Positions 7,923 to 17,170 of a stretch of 64,000 nt of DNA are shown here, piece after piece. The notes beneath the pieces are model-generated. The model was not told where the DNA came from, made no database searches, and was given only the letters and a program-made list of their open reading frames with translations. Position 1 is the stretch's first letter, and the number at the start of each line of letters is the position of its first letter. Made by a program: the position numbers and the translations under genes. The stretch lies in the NCBI RefSeq assembly GCF_000381905.1, contig NZ_KB907264.1:1-64000 (forward strand). The letters are read 5' to 3'. This DNA is from Paenibacillus fonticola DSM 21315 (GTDB lineage Bacteria > Bacillota > Bacilli > Paenibacillales > Paenibacillaceae).

Positions 7923-9236
7923 ATGCACGATGATCAGGCTTTCTTGCACCACAAATTGATTATTATCGGCGCAGGCGCATCAGGACTCATGGCCGCCGTT
8001 ACTGCGCGGGATTTAGGTATTGATACTGCCATTCTGGAGGGCAACGACCGAATTGGGAAAAAAATTACAATGACAGGCGACGGTCGATGCAATATTACGA
8101 ACGATTCTACTACGACGGATACGGCCGACGAAACGGTGGCCTTATCACGAATGTATCACGGCAGTCAGGCTAAATTTACGTTGCCTGTGCTGCAGCAATT
8201 CGGCATTCGTCAAACGATTGACTTCTTTCAGGTGCTCGGGCTGCCGCTTACAAAATTGAAAGAGGGCTTCATGTACCCGATGTCGCTGCAGGCTGCATCT
8301 GTGGTGGATATTTTCGAACTTGCTCTAGAGGAGCGGAACATTCCGGTATACCTTAACAACAAAGTGGTGGATGTTACCGTATCGGCAGATCATCCACGAT
8401 TTATGATTACATGCCGAACGGAAACAGGGGAGCAGGTTGTTTATACTAGCGAATATCTGTTTCTGTGTACGGGCGGTCTTACCGGCCAGAATGCGGGGAC
8501 GGACGGGTCCGGGTATACACTGGCCCAGCGAATGGGACACTCCTTGGTCAAGCCTGTTCCGGCCCTCGTGCAATTGAAGGTGAAATATCCATATCAGAAG
8601 GCGCTATCCGGCATCAAACTCCAAGGACGAGCCGATATTCTCGTGAACGGCAAGGTCGCCCGCAGCGAAACCGGCGAAATTCATTTCACCGATTACGGCT
8701 TCTCTGGCCCAGCGATTCTGCAGCTCGGGCGGAAGGCAGCCGTTCATCTCGCGAGAGGAGATTCTGTGACGGTATCCATCGATTTGATGCCGAACCGCAC
8801 GGAGGAAGAGGTTATCGAGTTTCTGGAGATGAACTGGGGAACGTTCGCGCACCGAACGGTCGCGGAATCCTTCGTTGGTTTCTTACACAAGAAGCTGGTC
8901 TCCGTCCTGCTGAAGGAAGCGAAAATCGATCAAGAGCCGAACCTGCTTTGCCAGGATCTCTCGTGGAAAACGAAAAAGATCTTTTATAAGCTATTGAAGA
9001 GTTGGGACTTTAAGGTGACTGAAACCCAAAGCTTCGAGCACGCGCAAGCGACAGCCGGCGGCATCGCTACGAAAGAACTCGTCGCGGATACGCTGGAATC
9101 GAAGCTCGTGCCGGGGCTTTATTTAACCGGCGAGGTGATGGACGTCGACGGCGACTTGGGGGGGTACAACCTGCAATGGGCCTGGAGCTCCGGTTATGTG
9201 GCCGCGATGGCGTTAGGGAAACACATTTTTAGTTAA
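7923..9236 (+). CDS. BaiN/HI0933-family FAD flavoprotein, first of a tandem pair
   Basis: A 437-residue NAD(P)/FAD-dependent oxidoreductase-like protein. The N-terminal Rossmann FAD motif IIGAGASG lies at residues 14-21, followed by GKKITMTGDGRCNITN, the hallmark 'GNGRCN' of the HI0933 family, and a C-terminal GEVMDVDGDLGGYNLQWAWSSG that closes the FAD site. The physiological substrate of most members is unknown. Full length for the family. The gene directly downstream is a paralogue, 17 bases away, pointing to tandem duplication and co-transcription. The RBS (AAGGGGTG) is somewhat distant from the ATG. Confidence 0.9.
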   Translation: MHDDQAFLHHKLIIIGAGASGLMAAVTARDLGIDTAILEGNDRIGKKITMTGDGRCNITNDSTTTDTADETVALSRMYHGSQAKFTLPVLQQFGIRQTIDFFQVLGLPLTKLKEGFMYPMSLQAASVVDIFELALEERNIPVYLNNKVVDVTVSADHPRFMITCRTETGEQVVYTSEYLFLCTGGLTGQNAGTDGSGYTLAQRMGHSLVKPVPALVQLKVKYPYQKALSGIKLQGRADILVNGKVARSETGEIHFTDYGFSGPAILQLGRKAAVHLARGDSVTVSIDLMPNRTEEEVIEFLEMNWGTFAHRTVAESFVGFLHKKLVSVLLKEAKIDQEPNLLCQDLSWKTKKIFYKLLKSWDFKVTETQSFEHAQATAGGIATKELVADTLESKLVPGLYLTGEVMDVDGDLGGYNLQWAWSSGYVAAMALGKHIFS

Positions 9237-9253
9237 AGCCATTAGAAAAAGGA

Positions 9254-10600
9254 ATGAATTCAACACATATGTATAAATCGAAATCTACAATGCACCACAA
9301 GCTGTTCATTATCGGTGCAGGCGCTTCAGGTCTTATGGCCGCCGTTACTGCGCGTGACCGGGGGATTGATACTGCGATTATTGAAAGCAACGACCGGGTC
9401 GGCAAGAAGGTACTAACGACCGGCAATGGGCGCTGTAACATTACGAACCAATCCACGGCGACGGGTACAGACGAAGCGGCCAATTTATTCACCAAATATC
9501 ACAGCAATCAAGCGGAATTTCCGCTGCCTGTGCTGCAGCAATTCGGCGTTCGGCAAACTGTCGACTTCTTTAACACACTCGGCCTCCCGCTGACCGCGAT
9601 AGAGAATGGCCGAATGTATCCGATGTCGCTGCAGGCTGCATCGGTGTTAGAAGTTTTCCGGATTGCGCTGGAGGATCGGAATGTTCCGATATACTTCAAA
9701 ACCAAAGTATTGGACGTTACCGTGTCGGAGGGACATCCGCGATTTACGATTCAGTGCGAGACGGAGGCAGAGGGAAAGATCACATATACCAGCGATTATC
9801 TCTTCCTCTGTACGGGCGGTCTAACCGCTCCAAAGACAGGAACGGATGGCTCTGGTTACACACTTGCTCAACGACTGGGACATACCCTGATCGATCCTGT
9901 ACCCGGGATTGTTCAATTGAAGCTGGATAGCCCCTATCTGAAGGAGCTTTCCGGAGTTAAATTCGAGGGATGGGGGCATATTCTTGTAAATGGTGAAGTT
10001 ATCCGCAGTGAATATGGAGAGGTGCTGTTTACGAATTATGGCGCTTCCGGCCCGCCGATTCTCCAGTTAAGCCGAAAGGCTGCATATCAACTTGCAAGGG
10101 GAGAAATGGTAACCTTATCGCTGGACTTGATGCCAGACCGGACAGAGGAAGAGGTTGTTGATTTTTTCGATACGCATTGGGGAATGTTCGGACACCGGAC
10201 GGTGGCTGCTTCCCTGATCGGCATTTTGAACAAGAAGCTGATCCCCGTTCTCTTGAAGGAGGCGGGAATCGACGATCAGGACCAGAATATGCTGTGTCAG
10301 GATCTATCGTGGAAAACCAGAAAAGCCTTGTGCCGCCTTATGAAGCATTGGGATTTCATCGTGACCGATACCAATGGTTTCCCGAACGCCCAAACGACAG
10401 CCGGGGGAATCGACACGATAGACTTAAAAGAAGGAACGCTAGAATCGAAGCTCGTGCCTGGGCTCTACTTCGCCGGCGAGGTGATGGATGTGGATGGGGA
10501 TTGCGGTGGCTACAACCTGCAATGGGCCTGGAGCTCCGGCTATTCCGCCGCGATGGCTCTTGCGGATCAACTCGCATGCATTACGGAACAAGATGGATAG
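9254..10600 (+). CDS. BaiN/HI0933-family FAD flavoprotein, second of a tandem pair
   Basis: A 448-residue paralogue of the preceding protein, alignable end to end. The FAD motif IIGAGASG lies at residues 19-26; GKKVLTTGNGRCNITN and GEVMDVDGDCGGYNLQWAW are intact. Relative to the first copy, it has a short N-terminal extension and a longer tail. Many identical stretches at DNA level (for example around CTGCCTGTGCTGCAGCAATT) show a fairly old but clear duplication within this lineage. Both copies keep all flavin motifs, so neither is obviously dead. Start could also be the ATG five codons later. Confidence 0.9.
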   Translation: MNSTHMYKSKSTMHHKLFIIGAGASGLMAAVTARDRGIDTAIIESNDRVGKKVLTTGNGRCNITNQSTATGTDEAANLFTKYHSNQAEFPLPVLQQFGVRQTVDFFNTLGLPLTAIENGRMYPMSLQAASVLEVFRIALEDRNVPIYFKTKVLDVTVSEGHPRFTIQCETEAEGKITYTSDYLFLCTGGLTAPKTGTDGSGYTLAQRLGHTLIDPVPGIVQLKLDSPYLKELSGVKFEGWGHILVNGEVIRSEYGEVLFTNYGASGPPILQLSRKAAYQLARGEMVTLSLDLMPDRTEEEVVDFFDTHWGMFGHRTVAASLIGILNKKLIPVLLKEAGIDDQDQNMLCQDLSWKTRKALCRLMKHWDFIVTDTNGFPNAQTTAGGIDTIDLKEGTLESKLVPGLYFAGEVMDVDGDCGGYNLQWAWSSGYSAAMALADQLACITEQDG

Positions 10601-10675
10601 CTGCTTGCTCCTCGCACGCGGGGAAAACACATCGGTGAAATAAAGATAACGTAATAAAGATGGTGGGGGTACGGG

Positions 10676-10984
10676 ATGAATACGAGGTATCGAATTACGA
10701 GAAATGCGGACGGCAATCACCCGGATCAAGTCATGTCTCTTGATGAATGTAAAAGCTACTTTGCAACTCAAACAGATTTTGTATATGCACAGGAGTATTC
10801 CTTTCGGTCAGCTGATGCGACAATGAAGATTCCGGGAGATTTCTTTCTTTGGCGGCTAGGAGAGGCGACAATTCCATTCCGATATTATGAGGGAGACCTG
10901 TATGTAGCCGTATCGCATGAGATTATTTTTCAGAAAATGTTAGAAGTGGTTGAGCATTTAAATGCGCAATATATAGAAGGTTAA
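10676..10984 (+). CDS. Hypothetical protein, 102 residues
   Basis: ATG follows GGTGGGGGTACGGG, a good RBS. The protein is soluble and mixed alpha/beta, with 'FFLWRLGEATIPFRYYEGDLYVAVSHEIIFQKM' in the C-terminal half. It resembles a small single-domain cytoplasmic protein of bacilli, but I do not recognise the family. It ends just before a terminator (AGAGGGCACC/GGGTGCTCT then TTTTT) at 10988-11013. Confidence 0.6.
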   Translation: MNTRYRITRNADGNHPDQVMSLDECKSYFATQTDFVYAQEYSFRSADATMKIPGDFFLWRLGEATIPFRYYEGDLYVAVSHEIIFQKMLEVVEHLNAQYIEG

Positions 10985-10987
10985 GGT

Positions 10988-11013
10988 AGAGGGCACCTAT
11001 AGGGTGCTCTTTT
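10988..11013 (+). terminator. Terminator after the 102-residue hypothetical gene
   Basis: AGAGGGCACC / GGGTGCTCT stem with a short loop and a TTTTT tail, 4 bases after the stop codon. Confidence 0.8.
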
Positions 11014-11172
11014 TGATCTTGAATTCCACTATTGGTTGACTATGTAACATAACAAACAGGCCTTTGATCATATAAATGGTGAATGTATATATGTTCTCTT
11101 TTTTAGTGTAGGAAATGGCCGAAATGGCTGATCAAATATTGTATATTGAAGCTTTGGAAATGGGGTAACGAT

Positions 11173-12021
11173 ATGACCGATTCCTCCAAATCACCAGCTG
11201 TTCTCTTCGAGAACGTTTCATTTCGATATACAGAGCAAAGTGAATGGATCATCAAGGATATTAAATTTAGCATTGCGCTGGGTGAATGGGTATCCATCGT
11301 GGGAGGAAACGGTTCGGGGAAATCGACTTTAATTAAATTAATGAACGGATTGTTGAAACCAAGTTTAGGAAAAGTGAATGTCCTTGGTGAAAATATCGAA
11401 ATGGCGAATCTTCTTAAGATTCGCAAGTGTGTTGGGGTTATTTTTCAAAACCCTGATGAACAGATTGTGGGAGTAACTGTTGAAGAAGATATTGCATTCG
11501 GTTTGCAAAATCTGATGCTCCAGAGGGATGAGATCATTTCGAGAGTAGATCGTATGATGAAACTACTGCAACTGGAGGAGTTTCGAAACCGCCCTGTTCG
11601 AACCTTATCCGGAGGGCAGAAGCAGTTGGTTGCGATTGCGGGCATACTTGCCATGCACCCCAAAATCATCGTTTTCGATGAAGCCACCTCCATGTTGGAT
11701 CCACAAAGTACCATCCATCTGCACAGCCTAATGTCTGATCTTCATCACAAGGGATTCACCGTGATCCATGTGACTCATCATCCAGAAGACATATTAAAGG
11801 CAGATCGGATACTGGTGTTGAATCAAGGTAGACTTACTTTTGAGGGAGATGTCCCCACCCTAATGAAGCAGCCTGAGATTCTCCAAGATGCTCATACGCT
11901 GCCGCCTTTTGTTGTACGCTTCAAGGAATCGCTTTATAGGAGAGGAATAGAGCTGTCAGGCGGCTGCAAATCGGAAAAGGAATTGGCTAAATCCATATGG
12001 GAATATATTTCTGCGATGTAA
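11173..12021 (+). CDS. ecfA1: ECF transporter energy-coupling ATPase (first)
   Basis: A 282-residue ABC ATPase of the energy-coupling-factor type. Walker A is GGNGSGKST (44-52 from the chosen start), the Q-loop reads FQNPDEQIVG, a feature of ECF ATPases, and the signature is LSGGQKQ with Walker B IIVFDEATSMLD. I chose the ATG at 11173 (after TGGGGTAACG) over an upstream TTG. It would pair with the next ATPase as the A-A' motor for uptake of a vitamin or metal. The downstream gene overlaps by 25 bases, and the A-A'-T-S order makes a complete operon. Confidence 0.92.
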   Translation: MTDSSKSPAVLFENVSFRYTEQSEWIIKDIKFSIALGEWVSIVGGNGSGKSTLIKLMNGLLKPSLGKVNVLGENIEMANLLKIRKCVGVIFQNPDEQIVGVTVEEDIAFGLQNLMLQRDEIISRVDRMMKLLQLEEFRNRPVRTLSGGQKQLVAIAGILAMHPKIIVFDEATSMLDPQSTIHLHSLMSDLHHKGFTVIHVTHHPEDILKADRILVLNQGRLTFEGDVPTLMKQPEILQDAHTLPPFVVRFKESLYRRGIELSGGCKSEKELAKSIWEYISAM

Positions 12022-12866
12022 GCTATACGCATGCCAAAGGGACGCCTATGGAGCATAGAGCGGTGAAGTGTATAACTATGTCCATCCCTGACGGACAATT
12101 TATGGCGATCATGGGTTCATCCGGGTCTGGAAAATCCACGTTAGGACAGCTTAGTGCGGGTTTGTTGAAGCCGGATAAGGGTACAGTGTACGTGGATAAT
12201 ATCCCGATCAACAACCGCAAAAGCCGTTCTCAATTATGGAACAAAATCGCTTATGTATCCCAATTCCCGGAGCACCAGTTGTTTGAAGAAACGGTATTTC
12301 TGGATATCGGCTTTGGCCTTCGCAGGATGAAGTATAGCGATCATGAAATCATGGCCAAAGTGAAGGAAACCATGGAACTAGTAGGGCTGGACTTTGAACG
12401 GTATAAGGATCGATCCCCTTTTCAGCTTAGCGGCGGAGAACAAAGACTTGCTGCATTGGCAGGGGCACTAATCAAAGAGCCAAATATTCTTATATTGGAC
12501 GAACCGACAGTTGGACTTGATCCGTCAGCCCGTATGAAGTTTCATGCTGTACTGACCTTTCTTAAACGAACACGCCGAATATCCATAGTCTACATTACTC
12601 ATGATCTTCAGGATGCATTGGAGCATGCAGATCGTTTGATCCTTTTACATCACGGAGAATTAGTCCATGACTTGAAAACAACTGCAATTCATAGCGTGCT
12701 TGATCATCCTGGCATTCCTTTATTTCCAACCCCGCTACTGCGTCTACGTAAAGAACTTGAAGTCATTTTCCCAGAATTAATTGATTCAGAGATCGTACAG
12801 GAAAACAAGCTCCTCAACTACGTATCTGAACGAATTCTACGTATCTCGGAGATGGACAATGAGTAA
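11997..12866 (+). CDS. ecfA2: ECF transporter energy-coupling ATPase (second)
   Basis: A 289-residue ECF-type ATPase. Walker A GSSGSGKST, Q-loop VSQFPEHQLFEETV, signature LSGGEQ and Walker B ILILDEPTVGLD are all present. It overlaps the upstream ATPase gene by 25 bases and the downstream ecfT by 8 bases, so translation is probably coupled. The two ATPases are clearly different from one another, as in EcfA/EcfA' heterodimers. Confidence 0.92.
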   Translation: MGIYFCDVSYTHAKGTPMEHRAVKCITMSIPDGQFMAIMGSSGSGKSTLGQLSAGLLKPDKGTVYVDNIPINNRKSRSQLWNKIAYVSQFPEHQLFEETVFLDIGFGLRRMKYSDHEIMAKVKETMELVGLDFERYKDRSPFQLSGGEQRLAALAGALIKEPNILILDEPTVGLDPSARMKFHAVLTFLKRTRRISIVYITHDLQDALEHADRLILLHHGELVHDLKTTAIHSVLDHPGIPLFPTPLLRLRKELEVIFPELIDSEIVQENKLLNYVSERILRISEMDNE

Positions 12867-13608
12867 CCTTGGCGCATTTTCCTCCTTGCAGTATGTAGCA
12901 GGCGATTCCTTACTTCACCGGCTGGACCCCCGTTCAAAATATGGTTTTGCTATCAGTTATTTGGTAACCCTTGTTTCATCCAACTCCTTAATAACGAGTT
13001 GGATAGGTATGGTTATCGTCATATCCTCCTATCTGCTTTCCGGGTTTCATCTTCTTATGGTATGGAGGAATCTTCGAGGTATTATTGTCGTCCTATTCAT
13101 ATTGGGTAGTATTCAAGCCAGTCTAAATGGGATAGAAGCCGCAGCTCTAGTGACGTTAAAAGTGCTTTCTTTTTTCCTGATGATCACATTGATGTTATCC
13201 ACAACGCCGCCTGAAAAACAAATAGAGGGACTTCGTAAATTATTATCCCCTGTACGCCGCTTAGGGATCAATACGGAAACGTTTGTGTTTATGTTCACTG
13301 TAGCCGTTATTTATATGCCGCTGCTTTTGGAGGATACCATGCGAATCATGCAGGCACAGAGAGTCCGTGGATTGCGTAACGGCAGATGGAATATAGCGAG
13401 GAGAGGGAAAGATATGTTTTTACTTTTAATACCTGTACTCCTCATGATTTTAAGGCGGGCAGAACGATTGTCAGAGGCCATGGAGTCCAGATGTTATCAG
13501 CCGGGATGCGAGCGAACGGGTTATGTTCAACTGAAAATAGCTAAACACGACATCATCGTTTTGATTCTGGCAATCTTGCTTCCATTTATTCTTCTGTACC
13601 CAATATAA
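12859..13608 (+). CDS. ecfT: ECF transporter transmembrane subunit EcfT
   Basis: A 249-residue membrane protein. I chose the ATG at 12859 inside the ecfA2 stop region; a longer frame upstream lacks an RBS. It opens with DSLLHRLDPRSK, typical of EcfT, then 5-6 hydrophobic helices, and carries the two Ala-Arg-Gly-type coupling motifs AQRVRG (about residue 170) and MESRCY (about residue 212), which contact the ATPases. It would hold the S component in the membrane. Confidence 0.92.
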   Translation: MSNLGAFSSLQYVAGDSLLHRLDPRSKYGFAISYLVTLVSSNSLITSWIGMVIVISSYLLSGFHLLMVWRNLRGIIVVLFILGSIQASLNGIEAAALVTLKVLSFFLMITLMLSTTPPEKQIEGLRKLLSPVRRLGINTETFVFMFTVAVIYMPLLLEDTMRIMQAQRVRGLRNGRWNIARRGKDMFLLLIPVLLMILRRAERLSEAMESRCYQPGCERTGYVQLKIAKHDIIVLILAILLPFILLYPI

Positions 13609-13632
13609 AGGCAGGAGGGAGGCTTCATAACA

Positions 13633-14214
13633 ATGCGTAAACTTCTCCTAAATTATTGGACAAAACCGTTACCACAAATGGAGAACGAAAAAATATTACC
13701 CCGGGTTGGTGCAACCCAAACTAAGACACTCATTATCATTGCGTTTTTCAGCGCCCTTACTGCATTACTCCAATCGGCGGGAGGCTATTTGCCAGGACCG
13801 GGATACTTGATCAGCCCATTTTCTACTGCCCCAATTGTATTATCGGCGCTCATTTCGTTACGCTCGGGCCTTACTGCCTATGCACTTAGCTGCTTGTTAT
13901 TGCTTCTTATCCAACCAAGCGAATTAATCGTCTTTCCATTTACTACAGGATTACTTGGATTAGCATTGGGCATCGGCATGACACATTTCAAAAATCGGAT
14001 TCAGGTTATATTATTTTCCGCAGTCGCGTTATGGATGGGTATTGCGCTAGTGGTATATGCCTTTCGCTTTCCAATACTCGGACCGACGGTTTCAATAAAC
14101 TTTCAGATGGACATCAGCGTGTATGTCTTTCTTTTTAGCTTGCTTTATAGCGGGATATGGACGGAAATTAGTCTGCGGCTATTAGCGAGATTAAAAAAAG
14201 CCGTGCAAAAATAA
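13633..14214 (+). CDS. Putative ECF S component (substrate-binding membrane protein)
   Basis: A 193-residue protein with about six hydrophobic helices, beginning behind GGCAGGAGGGAGG at proper distance. Its position directly after A-A'-T and its size are those of an ECF substrate-binding S component. The loop GYLPGPGYLISPF between the first helices may form part of the ligand pocket. No known S-component signature is recognised, and no vitamin riboswitch is seen upstream of the operon, so the substrate is open. Confidence 0.65.
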   Translation: MRKLLLNYWTKPLPQMENEKILPRVGATQTKTLIIIAFFSALTALLQSAGGYLPGPGYLISPFSTAPIVLSALISLRSGLTAYALSCLLLLLIQPSELIVFPFTTGLLGLALGIGMTHFKNRIQVILFSAVALWMGIALVVYAFRFPILGPTVSINFQMDISVYVFLFSLLYSGIWTEISLRLLARLKKAVQK

Positions 14215-14242
14215 TAATTAAGGGGAAGGAGCGTGATGTTAG

Positions 14243-15673
14243 TTGATAAAAGTGAAGGTGAGTTTACGGCCCATTGTAAGTAAGATCAATTTACCCACTG
14301 TTATGAAAACAGCTATACTTCCGGGTGATTCAGTTGAACGATTGTTTATTGCAACCCAGGTAGGAGAGATCTTTTACATAGGCAATGGAGATATAAGGAC
14401 CTTTTTGGATATTCGCCCCCTAGTCATCAAGCTAGGTACTTCTGAACCGGGCGTTTCTCGTGGTGGATATGATGAACGGGGATTGGTCGGGCTGGCGTTT
14501 CATCCCGAGTTTTATTATAACGGTCTGTTTTATCTTCATTATTCAGTAGCGGGAACGCAGGGTCCAGGTGCTCTTTCTGAACATTTTAAGCCTAATCCGT
14601 GTGATCCCAGAACTTTAAACTTAAGGTGGGTAAATAGAGAAACTCAATATGATCATATTGATACCGTTGAAGAATGGATTTTACAATCGAATGGCCAACC
14701 TCGCAAACGGCGGACACTACTTCACTTAAGAAGACCATTTTTTAATCATAACGGTGTTAATAGCTTAAACTTTTCACCCGAAACAGGAAAGCTTATTCTA
14801 ACAACCGGAGATGGAGGATCAGGGTATGATCCCTTTAATTTAAGCCAGGACGATATGGAGATAGCCGGTAAAATCATAGAAATTGATGTAGCTAAGCATA
14901 CATTTATCCATGATCCACCTGTAGTCACACGTTTTAATGAACTTCCCGCACCTATTCAGGAAACCCTTACGGTCATTGCCAAAGGGGTTCGCAATATCCC
15001 AGGCATTTCATTTCAAAGGTATTATAATTCGTATATCAAATATGTGGGAAATGTTGGTCAGGATTTGGTAGAATCGATTTTTTCATTCGTTCATTATAAA
15101 CCCATACCGGTTACTCAGCTTATTCAAGCTTCTATGATGAATTCTGAACTTGATCAAGAAGGATTTATTAACTTTGGCTGGCGAGGGTGGGAAGGAGCTT
15201 TTCCTACTTCGTTTATAAGGGGCTGCTCTGCAAATCCGACTTTGGATGAGAAGACAATTGCTTATTACGATGAAGCCATAAAAACTTCTGTGAGGCGAAT
15301 TCAGCCTTTAACAAGTTATTATCATAAAGATCCCAGACCTGATAAATTTGGAGGAACTGCACTTACAGGTGTCCAGTCATATATAGGGAATCAAATCCCC
15401 CATTTAACGGGAAGCGTTTTGTTTACCGACCTTGCCCGGAATGAAGGAGATGGGTCTCGGGTTAAAGGAGTTTTAGCTTATGCTAGGGTAAGAGCGGATT
15501 GTAAACTAAATGATTTTAGTGTTATTGAAACCGATTATAATTTTGGATCTCAATCCGCTTATTTTGTTAGTTTGGGGTCGAATTTAGATCAAACCAGACT
15601 ATATTTAGGGGTTTACAGCTCTATGAAAGTAACTGATTTCAACCAAGGTACTGTGTTTGAAATTGTTCCATAA
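14243..15673 (+). CDS. PQQ-dependent sugar dehydrogenase-like beta-propeller
   Basis: A 476-residue protein of the glucose/sorbosone dehydrogenase superfamily: 'GLVGLAFHPEFYYNGLFYLHY' and 'LTTGDGGSGYDPFNLSQD', followed by a GVRNIPG segment, match the conserved propeller blades. There is no signal peptide, although family members are usually exported, and no PQQ synthesis genes are in the window. Start is TTG at 14243 behind AAGGAG with a somewhat long spacing. Substrate is unknown. The DNA is more AT-rich than the flavoprotein genes. A perfect hairpin (15690-15710) follows the gene. Confidence 0.75.
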   Translation: MIKVKVSLRPIVSKINLPTVMKTAILPGDSVERLFIATQVGEIFYIGNGDIRTFLDIRPLVIKLGTSEPGVSRGGYDERGLVGLAFHPEFYYNGLFYLHYSVAGTQGPGALSEHFKPNPCDPRTLNLRWVNRETQYDHIDTVEEWILQSNGQPRKRRTLLHLRRPFFNHNGVNSLNFSPETGKLILTTGDGGSGYDPFNLSQDDMEIAGKIIEIDVAKHTFIHDPPVVTRFNELPAPIQETLTVIAKGVRNIPGISFQRYYNSYIKYVGNVGQDLVESIFSFVHYKPIPVTQLIQASMMNSELDQEGFINFGWRGWEGAFPTSFIRGCSANPTLDEKTIAYYDEAIKTSVRRIQPLTSYYHKDPRPDKFGGTALTGVQSYIGNQIPHLTGSVLFTDLARNEGDGSRVKGVLAYARVRADCKLNDFSVIETDYNFGSQSAYFVSLGSNLDQTRLYLGVYSSMKVTDFNQGTVFEIVP

Positions 15674-15689
15674 TTCGTAGCTAATTCCC

Positions 15690-15710
15690 GTTATAGCTTT
15701 TAGCTATAAC
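15690..15710. other. Perfect hairpin after the sugar dehydrogenase-like gene
   Basis: GTTATAGCT-TTT-AGCTATAAC: a 9-bp perfect inverted repeat with a 3-base spacer, without a downstream T run. It could be a weak terminator or an operator for the next gene. Confidence 0.5.
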
Positions 15711-15796
15711 TAGTTATGACTTTTGGGTGTTACGTTATAATAACTCTTCCATGCTACAATCAGAGCATTACGAGCCAGACCGAGGAGGTTTTTTAA

Positions 15797-16957
15797 ATGA
15801 GCAGTAGATTTCAACTAGTAGGCAGTTTGTTGCGGCCGTCCGAGCTATTGAGATATAAAACACAAATAGAACATCGGGATGACATCAGCTATCCATTTTA
15901 TCAGGATTTTGAGGGCTATAAACAGTGTGAAGCAGAGGCAATTGAGGCTGTGATTGAAAAACAAAAGGAGCATGATCTGTCCATTATTACGGATGGCGAA
16001 TATTCCAAATCCATGTGGCATCTAGATTTTGTTTGGGGATTTCAAGGAATTGACCGCTATATTGCGGATCATGGATACTTCTTCCGCGATCTGGATGGAA
16101 GTTCGAAATATGAGACGCGAAAAGATATTGGCTTGCGCATTACAGGTGAATTGAGCGGAAAAAACCATCATTTTATTGGAATTTTCAAAAAACTCCAGGC
16201 TCATGCTGGTGATCGTGAAACGAAGCTATGCGTGCCTTCTCCATCCCACATTTTTGGTGAGTTATCATGGTCGGATAACATTGGCGGCAAGGATGCGGTT
16301 TATAAAGATCGACATGAGCTTAAAAATGGCCTCGTCCAGGCATATAAGGAATTTGTTGAGGAGTTTGCGGCGGCTGGAGGGAAAATTCTGCAATTTGACG
16401 ATTGCTTATGGGAACTGTTTGCGGATGACAATCCGAATTCTCCGTATACCGGTGAGAATATCAATCAAGAGGAAGTACAAGCCCTTGCTGCTGAATTTAT
16501 TGACATTAACAATACTGTCATTGATTTTGCTCATGGTTTAGGTTTGAAAATGTGGACGCACAATTGCCGCGGCAACTATGATTCCCGGAATATGGGGGGC
16601 GGCTCCTACGTGAAAATCGCTAATCTGTTCCTGAAGCAGCTTAAATATGACCGTTTCTTCCTGGAATGGGATGATGAACGTGCAGGTTCACTTGAGGCGC
16701 TTGCAGTGTTCAAGGATAAGCCAGAAACAGAAATTGTACTTGGCTTGTTGTCATCTAAGACGAATATGTTGGATGATGAAGAGCGTGTTCTCAGAATGCT
16801 TGATGAAGCATCGAGTATTATTGACAAGGATCGTTTGCTGCTATCCCATCAATGCGGATTTGCCTCTTGTGATGGGGGTAATGAATTGACTGAGGCTGAG
16901 CAGTGGGCAAAAATTAATCAAGGACAAAGAATTGCCCGGGAATACTGGAGTAAATAG
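15797..16957 (+). CDS. MetE C-terminal-like methyltransferase family protein (YxjG/YxjH type)
   Basis: A 386-residue protein starting behind GAGGAGG. It matches the cobalamin-independent methionine synthase C-terminal barrel: 'ITDGEYSKSMWHLDF' near the N-terminus, 'ILQFDDCLWELF' mid-chain, the zinc-type 'HNCRGN' and the late 'LLSHQCGFASC' motif. His and Cys of the metal site are visible. It lacks the N-terminal half of full MetE, as do B. subtilis YxjG/YxjH, which use an alternative methyl donor. Neither a SAM riboswitch nor a T-box is visible upstream. A terminator follows. Confidence 0.85.
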   Translation: MSSRFQLVGSLLRPSELLRYKTQIEHRDDISYPFYQDFEGYKQCEAEAIEAVIEKQKEHDLSIITDGEYSKSMWHLDFVWGFQGIDRYIADHGYFFRDLDGSSKYETRKDIGLRITGELSGKNHHFIGIFKKLQAHAGDRETKLCVPSPSHIFGELSWSDNIGGKDAVYKDRHELKNGLVQAYKEFVEEFAAAGGKILQFDDCLWELFADDNPNSPYTGENINQEEVQALAAEFIDINNTVIDFAHGLGLKMWTHNCRGNYDSRNMGGGSYVKIANLFLKQLKYDRFFLEWDDERAGSLEALAVFKDKPETEIVLGLLSSKTNMLDDEERVLRMLDEASSIIDKDRLLLSHQCGFASCDGGNELTEAEQWAKINQGQRIAREYWSK

Positions 16958-16984
16958 GAAAAGACATCTATCAATATATATATG

Positions 16985-17016
16985 AGACCCGCTCCTGGAG
17001 CGGGTCTTTTCTTTTT
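16985..17016 (+). terminator. Terminator after the MetE-like gene
   Basis: AGACCCGCTCC / GGAGCGGGTCT stem followed by TTTTCTTTTT. Confidence 0.9.
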
Positions 17017-17104
17017 CTATGATGAAATGGCAGTTCGAATGTAGCCCAAAACTGCTCAAGCGATTCAGAAAAGAGTCGAACTTAACGATGTTTATTTTTT
17101 AGTA

Positions 17105-17134
17105 TTGTAATACCAAATAATTGTGTGGTATAGT
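17105..17134 (+). promoter_or_regulatory. Candidate promoter of the restriction operon
   Basis: TTGTAA and TATAGT are separated by 18 bases, 37 bases before the first gene. The spacer carries an inverted repeat, ATACCA...TGGTAT, overlapping the -10, which could be an operator. Confidence 0.5.
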
Positions 17135-17170
17135 TTACCTAGATAAGCTAGGAATAAAGTAGGTGATTCG

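Noticed and set aside
15674..15796. SAM riboswitch or T-box before the MetE-like gene
   Set aside because: The 123-base leader lacks the conserved SAM-I core and T-box (TGGNACCGCG-like) sequences; only a simple hairpin is present.
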